Below, in pieces: positions 27,417 through 36,131 of a stretch of DNA of 64,000 bases; position 1 is the stretch's first letter, and each line of letters opens with the position of its first letter. Both the position numbers and the translations under genes were made by a program. The stretch is from JADZAI01 sp964390465 (GTDB lineage Bacteria > Pseudomonadota > Alphaproteobacteria > Micropepsales > Micropepsaceae): NCBI GenBank assembly GCA_964390465.1, contig CAYMIJ010000002.1:325385-389384 (forward strand), given 5' to 3'. The notes beneath the pieces were generated by a model. The model had not been told where the DNA came from, did not search any database, and saw only the letters and a program-made list of their open reading frames with translations.

Positions 27417-29233
27417 AAGCCATCAACGACTTCGTCATCAAGTTCGCCAATGTGAACGGTTCGGGTTCGGCCAGCGCCAACGAGCTGTTCGCGCGCTGCA
27501 TTCTGCGCATGGGCGTGCCGATTGCCTCGCGCAACATTTTCCCTTCAAACATTCAGGGCCTGCCCACCTGGTATGAAGTGCGCGTTTCGGGGGAAGGCTG
27601 GCTGGGACGGCGCGGCGGTGTCGACTTGATGGTCGCCATGAATCCGCAGACCTGGGACAAGGACATCGCTTCGATCGAGCCGGGCGGTTACCTGTTCTAC
27701 GATTCGTCCAAGCCGATGCCGCTTTCGAAGTTCCGTGATGATATCACGATCATCGGCATGCCGCTGACCGAGATCTGCAATCGTACCTATTCCGATCCGC
27801 GCCAGCGCCAGCTGTTCAAGAACATCATCTATGTTGGCGCGCTGACCACGATCTTCGGCATTGATATCGAAGTGCCGGACTCTTTGATCCGCGACCAGTT
27901 CAAGGGCAAGGAGCGGCTTTGGGAGCCGAACTTCAAGGCGTTGCGGATTGGCCGCGATTATGCGGCTGAACATTTGGCTGGCCTATGCGCGCTTCAGGTC
28001 GAAAAATCCGACAAGGTTGGCGAGCGCATTTTTCTGGAAGGCAATGACGCTGCCGCGCTGGGATGCGTCTATGGCGGCGCGACCGTCGCCGCCTGGTATC
28101 CCATCACCCCGTCCACCTCGGTTGCTGAAGCGTTCGGGGCGCACTGCCGCGCCTATCGTGGTGATGAGGCGTCGGGCAAAAATAATTACGCCATCGTACA
28201 GGCCGAAGACGAACTCGCGGCCATTGGTGTGGTGATCGGCGCAGGCTGGAATGGCGCGCGTTCGTTTACGGCGACATCCGGCCCCGGCATTTCCCTGATG
28301 CAGGAGTTTTTCGGCCTTGCTTACTTTGCCGAGATACCCGCCGTTGTTTTCGACATTCAGCGCGGCGGGCCATCCACCGGCATGCCTACGCGCACACAGC
28401 AGTCAGATCTTCTGCTCTGTGCCTATGCCAGCCACGGCGACACCAAGCACGTTCTGTTGATGCCGGAAGATCCGCGCGAAGTGTTCCTGTTCGCTGCCGA
28501 AGCACTCGACCTTGCCGAACGTCTGCAGACACCGGTCTTCGTCATGTCCGATCTCGATATCGGCATGAACCAGTGGCTGTGTGAGCCGCTGAGCTGGGAT
28601 GACGCGCGCCAGTATGATCGCGGCAAGATCATGACAGCCGAGATGCTGGATACGGGCCGTGACTTCGGGCGCTATCTCGACGTGGATGGCGACGGCATCG
28701 CATTCCGTACACTGCCGGGAACGCATGCCACACGCGGCGCCTATTTCACACGCGGCACCTCGCGCGACCGTTATGCCAAATATTCCGAAGAAGGCTCGGT
28801 CTATGTCGACAACATGGAACGCCTGCTGCGCAAGCATGAAACAGCCAAGGCTCTGGTGCCTGCTCCGGTGATCCGGCAGGGCGATATCGCCAGCCGTTAT
28901 GGCATCATCTATTACGGCTCGACTGCGCCAGCTATGGACGAGGCATTCGATTCGCTCACAAAGCGCGGGCTGCATTTCGACACCATGCGGGTGCGCGCCT
29001 TCCCGTTCTGCGACGACGTGCCGCGTTTCATCGCCGCGCATGAACGCGTGTTCCTGATTGAACAGAACCGCGACGGGCAGCTGCGCACACTGCTCATCAA
29101 TGAGTGTGGCATTGACCCCGCCCGCATCGTTTTCGTGCCGCACTATGACGGCACACCGATCACGGCACGCTTCATCACCGAAAAGATCGCATCGGGCGTT
29201 GCCGCCCTTGATGCAAGGCAGGCCGCCGAATGA
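27401..29233 (+). CDS. 2-oxoacid:acceptor oxidoreductase, fused gamma-alpha subunit
   Basis: 610 residues. The start is the ATG behind GAGGG that overlaps the upstream gene by 16 bases. The N-terminal ~190 residues are the gamma domain (NVNGSGSASANELFARCILRMG). The pyrimidine-binding alpha domain follows (ALGCVYGGATVAAWYPITPSTSVAEA; FTATSGPGISLMQEF; ggPSTGMPTRTQQSDLL), with a transketolase-C-like domain towards the end. Oxidatively decarboxylates a 2-oxoacid to its acyl-CoA together with the beta subunit; 2-oxoglutarate is likely but not proven. Confidence 0.92.
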   Translation: MPERLKAINDFVIKFANVNGSGSASANELFARCILRMGVPIASRNIFPSNIQGLPTWYEVRVSGEGWLGRRGGVDLMVAMNPQTWDKDIASIEPGGYLFYDSSKPMPLSKFRDDITIIGMPLTEICNRTYSDPRQRQLFKNIIYVGALTTIFGIDIEVPDSLIRDQFKGKERLWEPNFKALRIGRDYAAEHLAGLCALQVEKSDKVGERIFLEGNDAAALGCVYGGATVAAWYPITPSTSVAEAFGAHCRAYRGDEASGKNNYAIVQAEDELAAIGVVIGAGWNGARSFTATSGPGISLMQEFFGLAYFAEIPAVVFDIQRGGPSTGMPTRTQQSDLLLCAYASHGDTKHVLLMPEDPREVFLFAAEALDLAERLQTPVFVMSDLDIGMNQWLCEPLSWDDARQYDRGKIMTAEMLDTGRDFGRYLDVDGDGIAFRTLPGTHATRGAYFTRGTSRDRYAKYSEEGSVYVDNMERLLRKHETAKALVPAPVIRQGDIASRYGIIYYGSTAPAMDEAFDSLTKRGLHFDTMRVRAFPFCDDVPRFIAAHERVFLIEQNRDGQLRTLLINECGIDPARIVFVPHYDGTPITARFITEKIASGVAALDARQAAE

Positions 29234-30291
29234 GCTATCTTCCCAAGCCCAGGTTCCATCACAAGGGTATTGAAGCCAATGCGCTTGGCTTCACGCGTCG
29301 CGATTACGAAGGCGCGCTGTCGACGCTGTGTGCGGGTTGCGGGCATGACTCGATCTCTGCCGCGCTCATTCAGGCTTTCTTCGAACTCGACATCGAGCCG
29401 CACCGGGTTGCGAAGCTGTCGGGTATTGGCTGTTCGTCCAAGACGCCGGATTACTTTCTGGGGCAGAGCCACGGCTTCAACTCGGTGCATGGGCGCATGC
29501 CTTCGGTGCTGACGGGTGCCAATCTCGCCAATCGCGATCTTATCTATCTTGGCATTTCAGGTGATGGCGACAGCGCCTCGATCGGTATCGGCCAGTTCGT
29601 GCATTGCGTGCGCCGCGCGGTGAACATGCTTTATGTGTGCGAGAATAACGGCGTCTACGGCCTCACCAAAGGCCAGTTCTCGGCGACCGCTGACACGGGC
29701 TCGAAGTCCAAGGCGGGTGGCACCAATGCCGACCAGCCGATTGATCTTGTTTCGCTGGCGCTGATTGCCGGCGCCACCTTCGTGGCGCGCAGCTTTTCCG
29801 GCGACAAGACCCAGCTCGTGCCGCTGCTTAAGGCGGGTCTCGCCCACAAGGGCGCGGCGGTGATTGATGTCATCAGCCCCTGCATCGCTTTCAACAATCA
29901 CGCGGGCTCCACCAAGAGCCTCGATTTTGTGCGCGAACACAACGCCGCCGTGAACCGGCTGGACTTCTTTGAAGGCCGCGCCCCGATCACCCTCGATCAG
30001 GCACCCGGCACAGTGGAAGTTGTCGAGCAGCATGACGGCAGTGTGCTGCGCCTGCACAAGATCGCGGAAGATTACGACCCGCGCGACAAGGTGAAGGCGA
30101 TGGATTATCTCCAGCGTCGTCATGCGGCGGGTGAGCTGGTGACGGGTCTTCTCTATCTCGACCCCAATCCCAAAGACCTGCATGCCGCACAGAACACGGT
30201 GGACGCGCCGCTGAACCGGCTGGGCGCTGATGTGCTGTGCCCGGGTTCGGTGAAGCTCGCCGAATTCAACGCGGATTATCGCGCCGGTTAA
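29230..30291 (+). CDS. 2-oxoacid:acceptor oxidoreductase, beta subunit (TPP-binding)
   Basis: 353 residues, starting in an ATGA overlap. The thiamine diphosphate/Mg motif GDGDSASIGIGQF runs on to ENNGVYGLTKGQFS; Fe-S cysteines are in TLCAGCGHDSIS and GIGCSSKTPDYF. This pattern is the KorB type. With the alpha subunit and the flavoprotein it forms one operon directly after the hut genes, so it could take over 2-oxoglutarate made from histidine-derived glutamate (inference). Confidence 0.93.
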   Translation: MSYLPKPRFHHKGIEANALGFTRRDYEGALSTLCAGCGHDSISAALIQAFFELDIEPHRVAKLSGIGCSSKTPDYFLGQSHGFNSVHGRMPSVLTGANLANRDLIYLGISGDGDSASIGIGQFVHCVRRAVNMLYVCENNGVYGLTKGQFSATADTGSKSKAGGTNADQPIDLVSLALIAGATFVARSFSGDKTQLVPLLKAGLAHKGAAVIDVISPCIAFNNHAGSTKSLDFVREHNAAVNRLDFFEGRAPITLDQAPGTVEVVEQHDGSVLRLHKIAEDYDPRDKVKAMDYLQRRHAAGELVTGLLYLDPNPKDLHAAQNTVDAPLNRLGADVLCPGSVKLAEFNADYRAG

Positions 30292-30367
30292 TCCGGCACA
30301 CCAGCTGCCGGGCACCCTGTGACACCAGCTGCTTGCGCGGCTGGCAATGGCGTCTTAATCGGTGGGC

Positions 30368-33007
30368 ATGGAGCGGCGTCTTTTCACCTATATCTGGCGG
30401 CACAGCGTGCGCGAGCAGATGCGGGTCATCACCGTCATTCTTCTGTCTCTGCCGTTCTATTTCTTCTCGCTGAACCTACCCAAGCTCATCGTCAACGGCC
30501 CCATTCAGGGTGGCGGGTTCGAGAACGAACAGGCGCACACTTACTTCGCCATCGCGCTTCCGAACTGGCTGGGTGGTGTTCGACTGTTTGACGGCCTGAC
30601 ATTTGACCGCATGAGCGCGCTCTTTGCGCTCTCGTTCACGTTTCTGGCGTTGGTCTGCATCAACGGTCTTTTCAAGTACCGTATCAATGTCATGAAGGGC
30701 CGCATGGGCGAGCGGCTGCTGCGCCGCCTGCGTTATGAACTGATCGACCGCGTATTGCGTTTTTATCCATCACGGCTGCGCCGCACCAAGCCTGCTGAAG
30801 TTGCTTCGATGGTGAAGGACGAAGTCGAGCCGCTGGGCGGTTTCGTGGGCGAGGCGTTTGCAACGCCTGCTTATCTGGGCGGTCAGGCGCTGACAGCCGT
30901 GTTTTTCATCATTCTGCAGAATCCACTGCTGGGGCTCATCGCCGTTGGTATCGTTTCCATTCAGGCCTTTGTCATTCCTTATCTGCGCAAACCCATTCTG
31001 GCGCTTGGTCGACAGCGCCAGCTGACTGCCCGCGAGCTATCTGGCCGGGTGGGCGAGATTGTCGACGCCGCCGCCGACATTCAGGCGAACGACACATCCA
31101 ACTGGGAGCGCGCAGACATCACGCGCCGTCTGGGTAAAATCTACGACATCCGGTTCGAGATTTACCGGCGCAAGTTCTTCGTGAAGTTTCTCAACAACTT
31201 TCTGGCGCAGGTCACACCGTTCTTTTTCTACGCCGTAGGCGGCTATTTTGCGATCAAGGGTGATCTGTCGATCGGTCAGCTGGTTGCGGTGATTGCCGCC
31301 TATAAGGATCTGCCCGGTCCGGTGAAGGAACTGCTCGACTGGTATCTGGAAAAGCAGGATGCGCAGATCAAATACGAGCAGGTGGTGGAGCAGTTCCGGG
31401 CTGACCGCATCATCCCGCTTGATATGCACAAGCCCGGCGATCCACCTCCGCTCACGGGCGAGATCGAGGTGCGCGAAGCAACGGTCACCGATGATACCGG
31501 TGCGCGGCTGCTGGATAGCGTGACCTTTAACGTGCCATTGGGGCGGCATATTGCTTTTGCAGGGTCACCCGGCGGCGGCAAGGAAGCGGCCGCGGCACTG
31601 ATCGCGCGTCAGGCAGCCGCGAAGTCCGGCAGTGTGCTGATCGGCGACATGGCACTCGATGCGCTGTCTCAGGCGGCGACCGGGCGGCGTATCGCCTATG
31701 TCGGGCCGGAATCCTATCTCTTTGGTCTCTCTTTGCGCGACAATCTGCTTTACGGCGTGCGCAACGAGCCGCGCGGGGCCAAGGTCAGGGACAGCGAACA
31801 GCAGCAGCTTGCAAAAGCGCGGGCCATGGAAGACGCGCATACCGGCAATGCCCCTTATGATGCTGAGGCGGACTGGCTGCATTATGAAGGGCTGGGACTT
31901 TCCGGCCCGGCTGATGTGGACGCGATGCTGATGCGCGCCGTTACGCTCGCGGGTCTGGAACAGGATGTGTTCCGCTTCGGACTTCAGGGCACATTCGACC
32001 CGGAAGACGCACCGGCGGTGGCTGAGCGGTTGTTGAAAGCCCGGCGCCTGTTCCACGAGCGCGAGGATGACAGCGGCACGGATATCATCGAGCCGTTTGA
32101 CGAGACACTTTACAACGAGCAGGCGACGATTGGTCGCAACCTGATGTTTGGCGCACCCATCGGACCTGACTTCGCTCTGGAAAACCTCGCTTCCAACGTG
32201 ACGGTTATGGAGCTTCTGGAAGATGTGCGGCTCGATGGACCGCTGATTACGCTGGGCCGTGGTATCGCCGAAACCATGGTGGAAATTTTCCAGGGCCTTC
32301 CGGCAGATCACCCCTTCTTCGCGCAATACAGCTTCATCGCCGCCGCCGACCTGCCGTTCTTTGAAGCGGCGCTCGCTGCGACCGACGATGGACAGAAGCC
32401 AAGCCCGATTCAGCGCACGCGCCTCATCAATCTGGCCTTTGCCTATTCCGAAGCGCGCCATCGCCTCGGCCTTCTGGATGACGAATTGCGGTCGGTCCTT
32501 TTGGCTGCCCGGCATCTGTTTCGCGAGCGGCTGCCCGAACGGCTGCGCGCCAAGATCGCCTTCTATGACGCTGACGCCTATAATGAAGGGGCCTCGGTGG
32601 AAGACAATATTCTGTTCGGCCGCATGGTCTATGGAGCGCCCAATGCGCGGGCGCGGGTGGAACGGATACTGGCTGAAGTCATCAGCGAGCTGGGCTTGCA
32701 GAAAGACATCGCGCGCATCGGCCTCAGCTATCAGTGCGGGGTTTCGGGCAAACGCCTGACCCCATCGCAACGCCACCGTGTGGCGCTGGCGCGCGCATTG
32801 GTGAAGAATACCGATCTTCTGGTGGTCAACGGGGCATTGGCGGTGCTGGACCCGGCAGCGCAGGGCCAGATCATGAAGCGCGTGATTGAGGCGCGCGCCG
32901 GGCGCGGTCTCGTGTGGACGCTGGGACCAGGACAGGACGTTGCGGCCTTTGATGAGGTCATCACGTTTTCGGCAGGCCGGGTTGATGGAGTGAGGCAAGC
33001 AACATGA
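30368..33007 (+). CDS. ABC-exporter-like protein with degenerate, enlarged ATPase domain
   Basis: 879 residues from the ATG; a GTG two codons upstream is also in frame. Residues ~1-330 form an exporter-type membrane domain with hydrophobic segments near 20-40, 80-100, 155-195 and 275-295. The ATPase-like part from ~380 is about 500 residues instead of ~240. Walker A is GSPGGGKE (399-406), with Glu in place of Ser/Thr; the signature is VSGKRLTPSQ (792-801); Walker B reads LLVVNGALAVLD, with Asn821-Gly822 where Asp-Glu should be. Between the Q-loop and the signature, the N-[IL]-[LM]-[FY]-G element occurs three times (458-463, 590-595, 746-751), two within the near-repeat YNE-x-A-[ST]-[IV]. Classical ATP hydrolysis looks unlikely; substrate and role unknown. 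Overlaps the next gene by ATGA. Confidence 0.85.
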   Translation: MERRLFTYIWRHSVREQMRVITVILLSLPFYFFSLNLPKLIVNGPIQGGGFENEQAHTYFAIALPNWLGGVRLFDGLTFDRMSALFALSFTFLALVCINGLFKYRINVMKGRMGERLLRRLRYELIDRVLRFYPSRLRRTKPAEVASMVKDEVEPLGGFVGEAFATPAYLGGQALTAVFFIILQNPLLGLIAVGIVSIQAFVIPYLRKPILALGRQRQLTARELSGRVGEIVDAAADIQANDTSNWERADITRRLGKIYDIRFEIYRRKFFVKFLNNFLAQVTPFFFYAVGGYFAIKGDLSIGQLVAVIAAYKDLPGPVKELLDWYLEKQDAQIKYEQVVEQFRADRIIPLDMHKPGDPPPLTGEIEVREATVTDDTGARLLDSVTFNVPLGRHIAFAGSPGGGKEAAAALIARQAAAKSGSVLIGDMALDALSQAATGRRIAYVGPESYLFGLSLRDNLLYGVRNEPRGAKVRDSEQQQLAKARAMEDAHTGNAPYDAEADWLHYEGLGLSGPADVDAMLMRAVTLAGLEQDVFRFGLQGTFDPEDAPAVAERLLKARRLFHEREDDSGTDIIEPFDETLYNEQATIGRNLMFGAPIGPDFALENLASNVTVMELLEDVRLDGPLITLGRGIAETMVEIFQGLPADHPFFAQYSFIAAADLPFFEAALAATDDGQKPSPIQRTRLINLAFAYSEARHRLGLLDDELRSVLLAARHLFRERLPERLRAKIAFYDADAYNEGASVEDNILFGRMVYGAPNARARVERILAEVISELGLQKDIARIGLSYQCGVSGKRLTPSQRHRVALARALVKNTDLLVVNGALAVLDPAAQGQIMKRVIEARAGRGLVWTLGPGQDVAAFDEVITFSAGRVDGVRQAT

Positions 33008-33480
33008 GCATCCTGCACGAAGTCGAGGCCCTGCGCCGCATCCCTTATTTTGCGCGCATGGAACCGGCCAAGCTGAAGCTGCTCGCCTTTACTTCGGAGC
33101 GTGTGCAGATGCGCCAGGGCGGCGTGCTGTGCCGGGAAGGCGAGCCAGGTGATGCGGCCTATATCGTGCTGGAAGGCGAGGCGGAGGTGATTGCCACGGC
33201 TGACGATGGACAGCAGGTGGTGGTCGCCACCGTGCCGAAAAACAGCTTCATCGGTGAAATGGCGGTGCTGCGGAACGTCAACCGCAATGCCAGCGTGGTG
33301 GCGGCAACGCCTTTGACCGCGCTGAAAGTTTCCAAGGATGCTTTCTTTCAGCTGCTGCGGGATTCGCCTTCCTTCACCATGGAACTGCTGAACGAGCTGG
33401 CCGAGCGCGTGGATGCCACGACGATGCAGCTGCGCGATGCCCGCGCGCGCCTTTCTGCGGCGGGCCTGGAGATTGACTGA
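33004..33480 (+). CDS. Cyclic-nucleotide-binding domain protein (no DNA-binding domain)
   Basis: 158 residues consisting of one CNBD beta-barrel and a C-terminal helix. Visible elements: IPYFARMEPAKLKLLAF, VLCREGEPGDAAYIVLEGEA, and the phosphate-binding-cassette region IGEMAVLRNVNRNASVVA with the conserved Glu and Arg. The Crp helix-turn-helix is missing; the protein ends in a charged helix. Translationally coupled to the ABC-like gene, so it probably acts with that protein as a ligand-sensing partner rather than as a transcription factor. Confidence 0.88.
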   Translation: MSILHEVEALRRIPYFARMEPAKLKLLAFTSERVQMRQGGVLCREGEPGDAAYIVLEGEAEVIATADDGQQVVVATVPKNSFIGEMAVLRNVNRNASVVAATPLTALKVSKDAFFQLLRDSPSFTMELLNELAERVDATTMQLRDARARLSAAGLEID

Positions 33481-33523
33481 CAAGCGCTTTGCGTGGGCGG
33501 GCAAGCTCGGCTAACCTGAGCAT

Positions 33524-33712
33524 ATGAGCGGAAATGTTCTGGTTGCCATTGCAGCGGGTGCGGTCTTCATCGTGCTGTGCGTCGGGCTTTACAGCCTGTT
33601 TCGCGGCGGTGACTTTGCCCGCTCGCATTCCAACCGCCTGATGCGGCTGCGTGTGCTGCTGCAATTCATCGCCATTCTCATCATCATGGCGGTGCTTTAT
33701 TTCAGGGGCTGA
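33524..33712 (+). CDS. HIG1-type twin-transmembrane small protein
   Basis: 62 residues with two membrane helices (about 5-25 and 42-59) joined by a basic loop. NRLMRLRVLLQFIA fits the HIG1 motif (R-x-R-x3-Q) of hypoxia-induced respiratory supercomplex factors. In alphaproteobacteria such proteins are thought to associate with cytochrome oxidase. Only 2 bases separate it from the adenosyltransferase gene. Confidence 0.82.
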   Translation: MSGNVLVAIAAGAVFIVLCVGLYSLFRGGDFARSHSNRLMRLRVLLQFIAILIIMAVLYFRG

Positions 33713-33714
33713 AG

Positions 33715-34284
33715 ATGGTCGTCCTCAACCGCATCTACACAAAGACCGGAGATGGCGGCGAAACGGCGCTGGTCACTGGCGTGCGTGTGCCGAAGGATGA
33801 TCTGCGCATCACCTGTTACGGCACGGTTGATGAAACCAATGCGGCCATCGGACTGGCGCGCCTGACGACCAGCGGTGATCTGGATGCGATGCTGGCGCGC
33901 ATCCAGAACGACCTGTTTGATCTTGGCGCTGATTTCGCAACACCCGAAGATCCACAGCCGAAATTTCAGGCGCTCAGGGTGACCGAGGCGCAGGTGACGC
34001 GGCTTGAAAGCGAAATCGACGCGATGAATGCCGAGCTCTTGCCGCTCACCAGTTTTGTGCTGCCGGGCGGAACGCCAGAAGCGGCGCATCTGCATCTGGC
34101 CCGCACCGTGTGCCGGCGCGCTGAACGTCTGGCGGTTGAGCTGGCCCGGCGCGAGAAGGTCTCGGGGGCGGCTCTGAAATACCTCAACCGCCTGTCTGAC
34201 CACCTTTTTGTCGCCTCACGTTACGCCAACGCCAAAGGGACGGGGGATGTATTGTGGACCCCCGGTGCAAACCGGGGCGGTTAA
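33715..34284 (+). CDS. pduO: Cob(I)alamin adenosyltransferase, PduO type
   Basis: Transfers the adenosyl group of ATP to reduced cobalamin, making coenzyme B12. 189 residues. RIYTKTGDGGETALVTG at the N-terminus is the ATP-binding block; GTVDETNAAIG, LPGGTPEAAHLHLARTVCRRAER and LNRLSDHLFVASRYAN are the other family motifs. The last codons form a 7-bp GCAA-loop hairpin in the DNA. The order pduO-etfB-etfA-hydroxyacyl-CoA dehydrogenase recurs in alphaproteobacteria. Confidence 0.95.
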   Translation: MVVLNRIYTKTGDGGETALVTGVRVPKDDLRITCYGTVDETNAAIGLARLTTSGDLDAMLARIQNDLFDLGADFATPEDPQPKFQALRVTEAQVTRLESEIDAMNAELLPLTSFVLPGGTPEAAHLHLARTVCRRAERLAVELARREKVSGAALKYLNRLSDHLFVASRYANAKGTGDVLWTPGANRGG

Positions 34285-34298
34285 CGCAGCCCCATCCA

Positions 34299-34326
34299 TT
34301 GACACTGGCGTTGCGGGTCTTATGGT
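34299..34326 (+). promoter_or_regulatory. Candidate sigma70-type promoter for etfB-etfA-hbdA
   Basis: A perfect TTGACA, a 16-nt spacer and TATGGT (4 of 6 matches to the -10 consensus) lie about 90 bases before the etfB start, in the only sizeable gap between pduO and hbdA. Confidence 0.45.
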
Positions 34327-34413
34327 GCGGCGCACAATCATTGGGCGCGAGAGGCCGGAGCGATCCGGCAGGGGCTCGCGCACCTCACGACAAAAGCCGG
34401 AGCTGTGTCCGAC

Positions 34414-35154
34414 ATGAAAGTCCTTGTCCCCGTCAAGCGGGTGGTCGATTACAATGTGAAAGTCCGCGTAAAGGGCGATGGCACAGGCGTTGACCTGGCC
34501 AATGTGAAAATGTCGATGAACCCGTTCGACGAGATCGCTGTGGAAGAGGCGATCCGTCTGAAGGAAAAGGGCATCGCCACTGAAATCATTGCCGTCTCCA
34601 TCGGGCCGCAGCAGGCCCAGGAAACCATCCGCACCGCGCTGGCCATGGGCGCAGATCGCGGCATTCTGGTGAAGACCGACGCCGAGGTTGAACCCTTGGC
34701 TGTTGCCAAAATCCTCAAAGCCGTTGCTGAGGCCGAACAGCCCCGTCTTATCATTGTCGGCAAGCAGGCCATTGATGACGACGCCAACCAGACAGGCCAG
34801 ATGCTGGCCGCTCTTCTGGGCTGGGCGCAGGGCATGTTCGCCTCGAAAGTCGCGCCCGAGGGCGATGATGTTTCAGTGACGCGCGAAGTTGATGGCGGCC
34901 TGCAGACCGTGAAGCTGAAGCTTCCCGCCGTGGTGTCGACCGACCTGCGCCTGAACGAGCCGCGCTATGCCTCGCTNNNNNNNNNNAAGAAGAAGCCGAT
35001 TGATGAAAAGGCCCCCGGCGATTACGGCGTCGATGTCACGCCGCGCCTTAAAGTCCTGAATGTCACTGAGCCAGCCAAGCGCGCTGGTGGTGTGAAGGTG
35101 AAGTCCGTTCAGGAACTCGTCGAGAAACTGAAAACCGAAGCGGGAGTGCTGTAA
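34414..35154 (+). CDS. etfB: Electron transfer flavoprotein, beta subunit (interrupted by sequencing gap)
   Basis: Small subunit of ETF, passing electrons from acyl-CoA dehydrogenases to ETF-ubiquinone oxidoreductase. I prefer the ATG giving MKVLVPVKRVVDYNV over a GTG three codons upstream, since the family normally begins there. AMP-binding DDDANQTGQMLAALLGW is present. Ten N fall between EPRYASL and KKKPID, where the family has a conserved six-residue stretch (PNIMKA in human ETFB). The frame is kept, but about three codons appear to be missing. Confidence 0.94.
   Translation: MKVLVPVKRVVDYNVKVRVKGDGTGVDLANVKMSMNPFDEIAVEEAIRLKEKGIATEIIAVSIGPQQAQETIRTALAMGADRGILVKTDAEVEPLAVAKILKAVAEAEQPRLIIVGKQAIDDDANQTGQMLAALLGWAQGMFASKVAPEGDDVSVTREVDGGLQTVKLKLPAVVSTDLRLNEPRYASXXXXKKKPIDEKAPGDYGVDVTPRLKVLNVTEPAKRAGGVKVKSVQELVEKLKTEAGVL
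34977..34986. other. Assembly gap (10 N) inside etfB
   Basis: A run of ten undetermined bases within the conserved C-terminal part of ETF beta. Family comparison suggests the true gap is about 19 bases, so the N count looks like an estimate rather than a measured length. Confidence 0.95.
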
Positions 35155-35155
35155 G

Positions 35156-36109
35156 ATGACCGCGCTTGTACTGGCTGAACACGACAATGCCTCGCTGAAA
35201 GAAGCGACGGCGAAGGCCGTTTCTGCCGCTGCGAAACTGGGCGGCGGCGTGCATGTGCTGGTGGCGGGCGAGGGTGCCCGCGCCGCTGCCGATGCTGCGG
35301 CGAAGCTGGCTGGCGTTGAAAAAGTGCTGCTCGCCGATGGCGGCCCATGCGCGCATCAATTGGCTGAGCCGGTTGCGGCGCTGATCGTCAGCCTTGCTGG
35401 CAATTACAGCGCGATCCTCGCGCCCGCCACCGCGAACGGCAAGAACATCCTGCCGCGCGTCGCCGCGCTGCTGGATTCACAGCAGATCAGTGAAATCCTT
35501 TCGGTGGAAAGCGCTGACACGTTCACGCGCCCGATCTATGCCGGCAATGCGATCCAGACGGTGCAGTCATCGGATAAGGTGAAGGTCATCACCGTGCGCA
35601 CCACGGCCTTCAAGGCGGCGGAAGCAACCGGCAATGCGCCGGTGGAAGCCGTGTCTGCGGCGAACGATCCGGCACTCTCCACCTATGTGGGTGAAGAAGT
35701 GTCGAAGTCGGAGCGCCCTGAACTCGTCTCGGCCAAGATCATTGTTTCGGGCGGCCGTGCGCTTGGCTCGTCGGATGCCTTCAAGGAATATATCGAGCCT
35801 CTGGCCGACGCGCTGGGCGCAGCGGTTGGTGCCTCGCGCGCCGCAGTTGATGCGGGTTATGTGCCCAACGACTATCAGGTTGGCCAGACCGGCAAGGTGG
35901 TTGCGCCGGAACTCTATGTGGCACTTGGTATTTCCGGGGCGATCCAGCATCTTGCCGGCATGAAGGATTCCAAGGTGATCGTGGCGATCAACAAGGATGA
36001 AGAAGCCCCCATCTTCCAGGTGGCGGATTACGGTCTGGTCGGTGACCTTTTCAAGGTTGCGCCGGAATTGAAGGCCGAACTGGAAGCCCAGGGCGTCGGC
36101 AAACGCTGA
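35156..36109 (+). CDS. etfA: Electron transfer flavoprotein, alpha subunit
   Basis: FAD-binding large subunit of ETF, 317 residues. The C-terminal FAD domain carries IIVSGGRALGSSDAF, AAVGASRAAVDAGYVPNDYQVGQTGK-type contacts, VAPELYVALGISGAIQHLAGM and the end NKDEEAPIFQVADYGLVGDLF. Begins one base after the etfB stop. Confidence 0.96.
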   Translation: MTALVLAEHDNASLKEATAKAVSAAAKLGGGVHVLVAGEGARAAADAAAKLAGVEKVLLADGGPCAHQLAEPVAALIVSLAGNYSAILAPATANGKNILPRVAALLDSQQISEILSVESADTFTRPIYAGNAIQTVQSSDKVKVITVRTTAFKAAEATGNAPVEAVSAANDPALSTYVGEEVSKSERPELVSAKIIVSGGRALGSSDAFKEYIEPLADALGAAVGASRAAVDAGYVPNDYQVGQTGKVVAPELYVALGISGAIQHLAGMKDSKVIVAINKDEEAPIFQVADYGLVGDLFKVAPELKAELEAQGVGKR

Positions 36110-36131
36110 AGAAAAAGGCCCGCGCGCGCAT

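Noticed and set aside
31565..32998. 477-codon minus-strand frame opposite the ABC-like gene
   Set aside because: Shadow frame, no motif, and the plus-strand gene has co-translation with its neighbour.
33481..33714. Cobalamin riboswitch before pduO
   Set aside because: The gap to the preceding small gene is 2 bases, the upstream gap is 43 bases, and no B12-box sequence is visible.
34260..34277. CCCCGGT-GCAA-ACCGGGG hairpin as a terminator of pduO
   Set aside because: It lies inside the last codons of pduO and no T-run follows; kept only as a remark.
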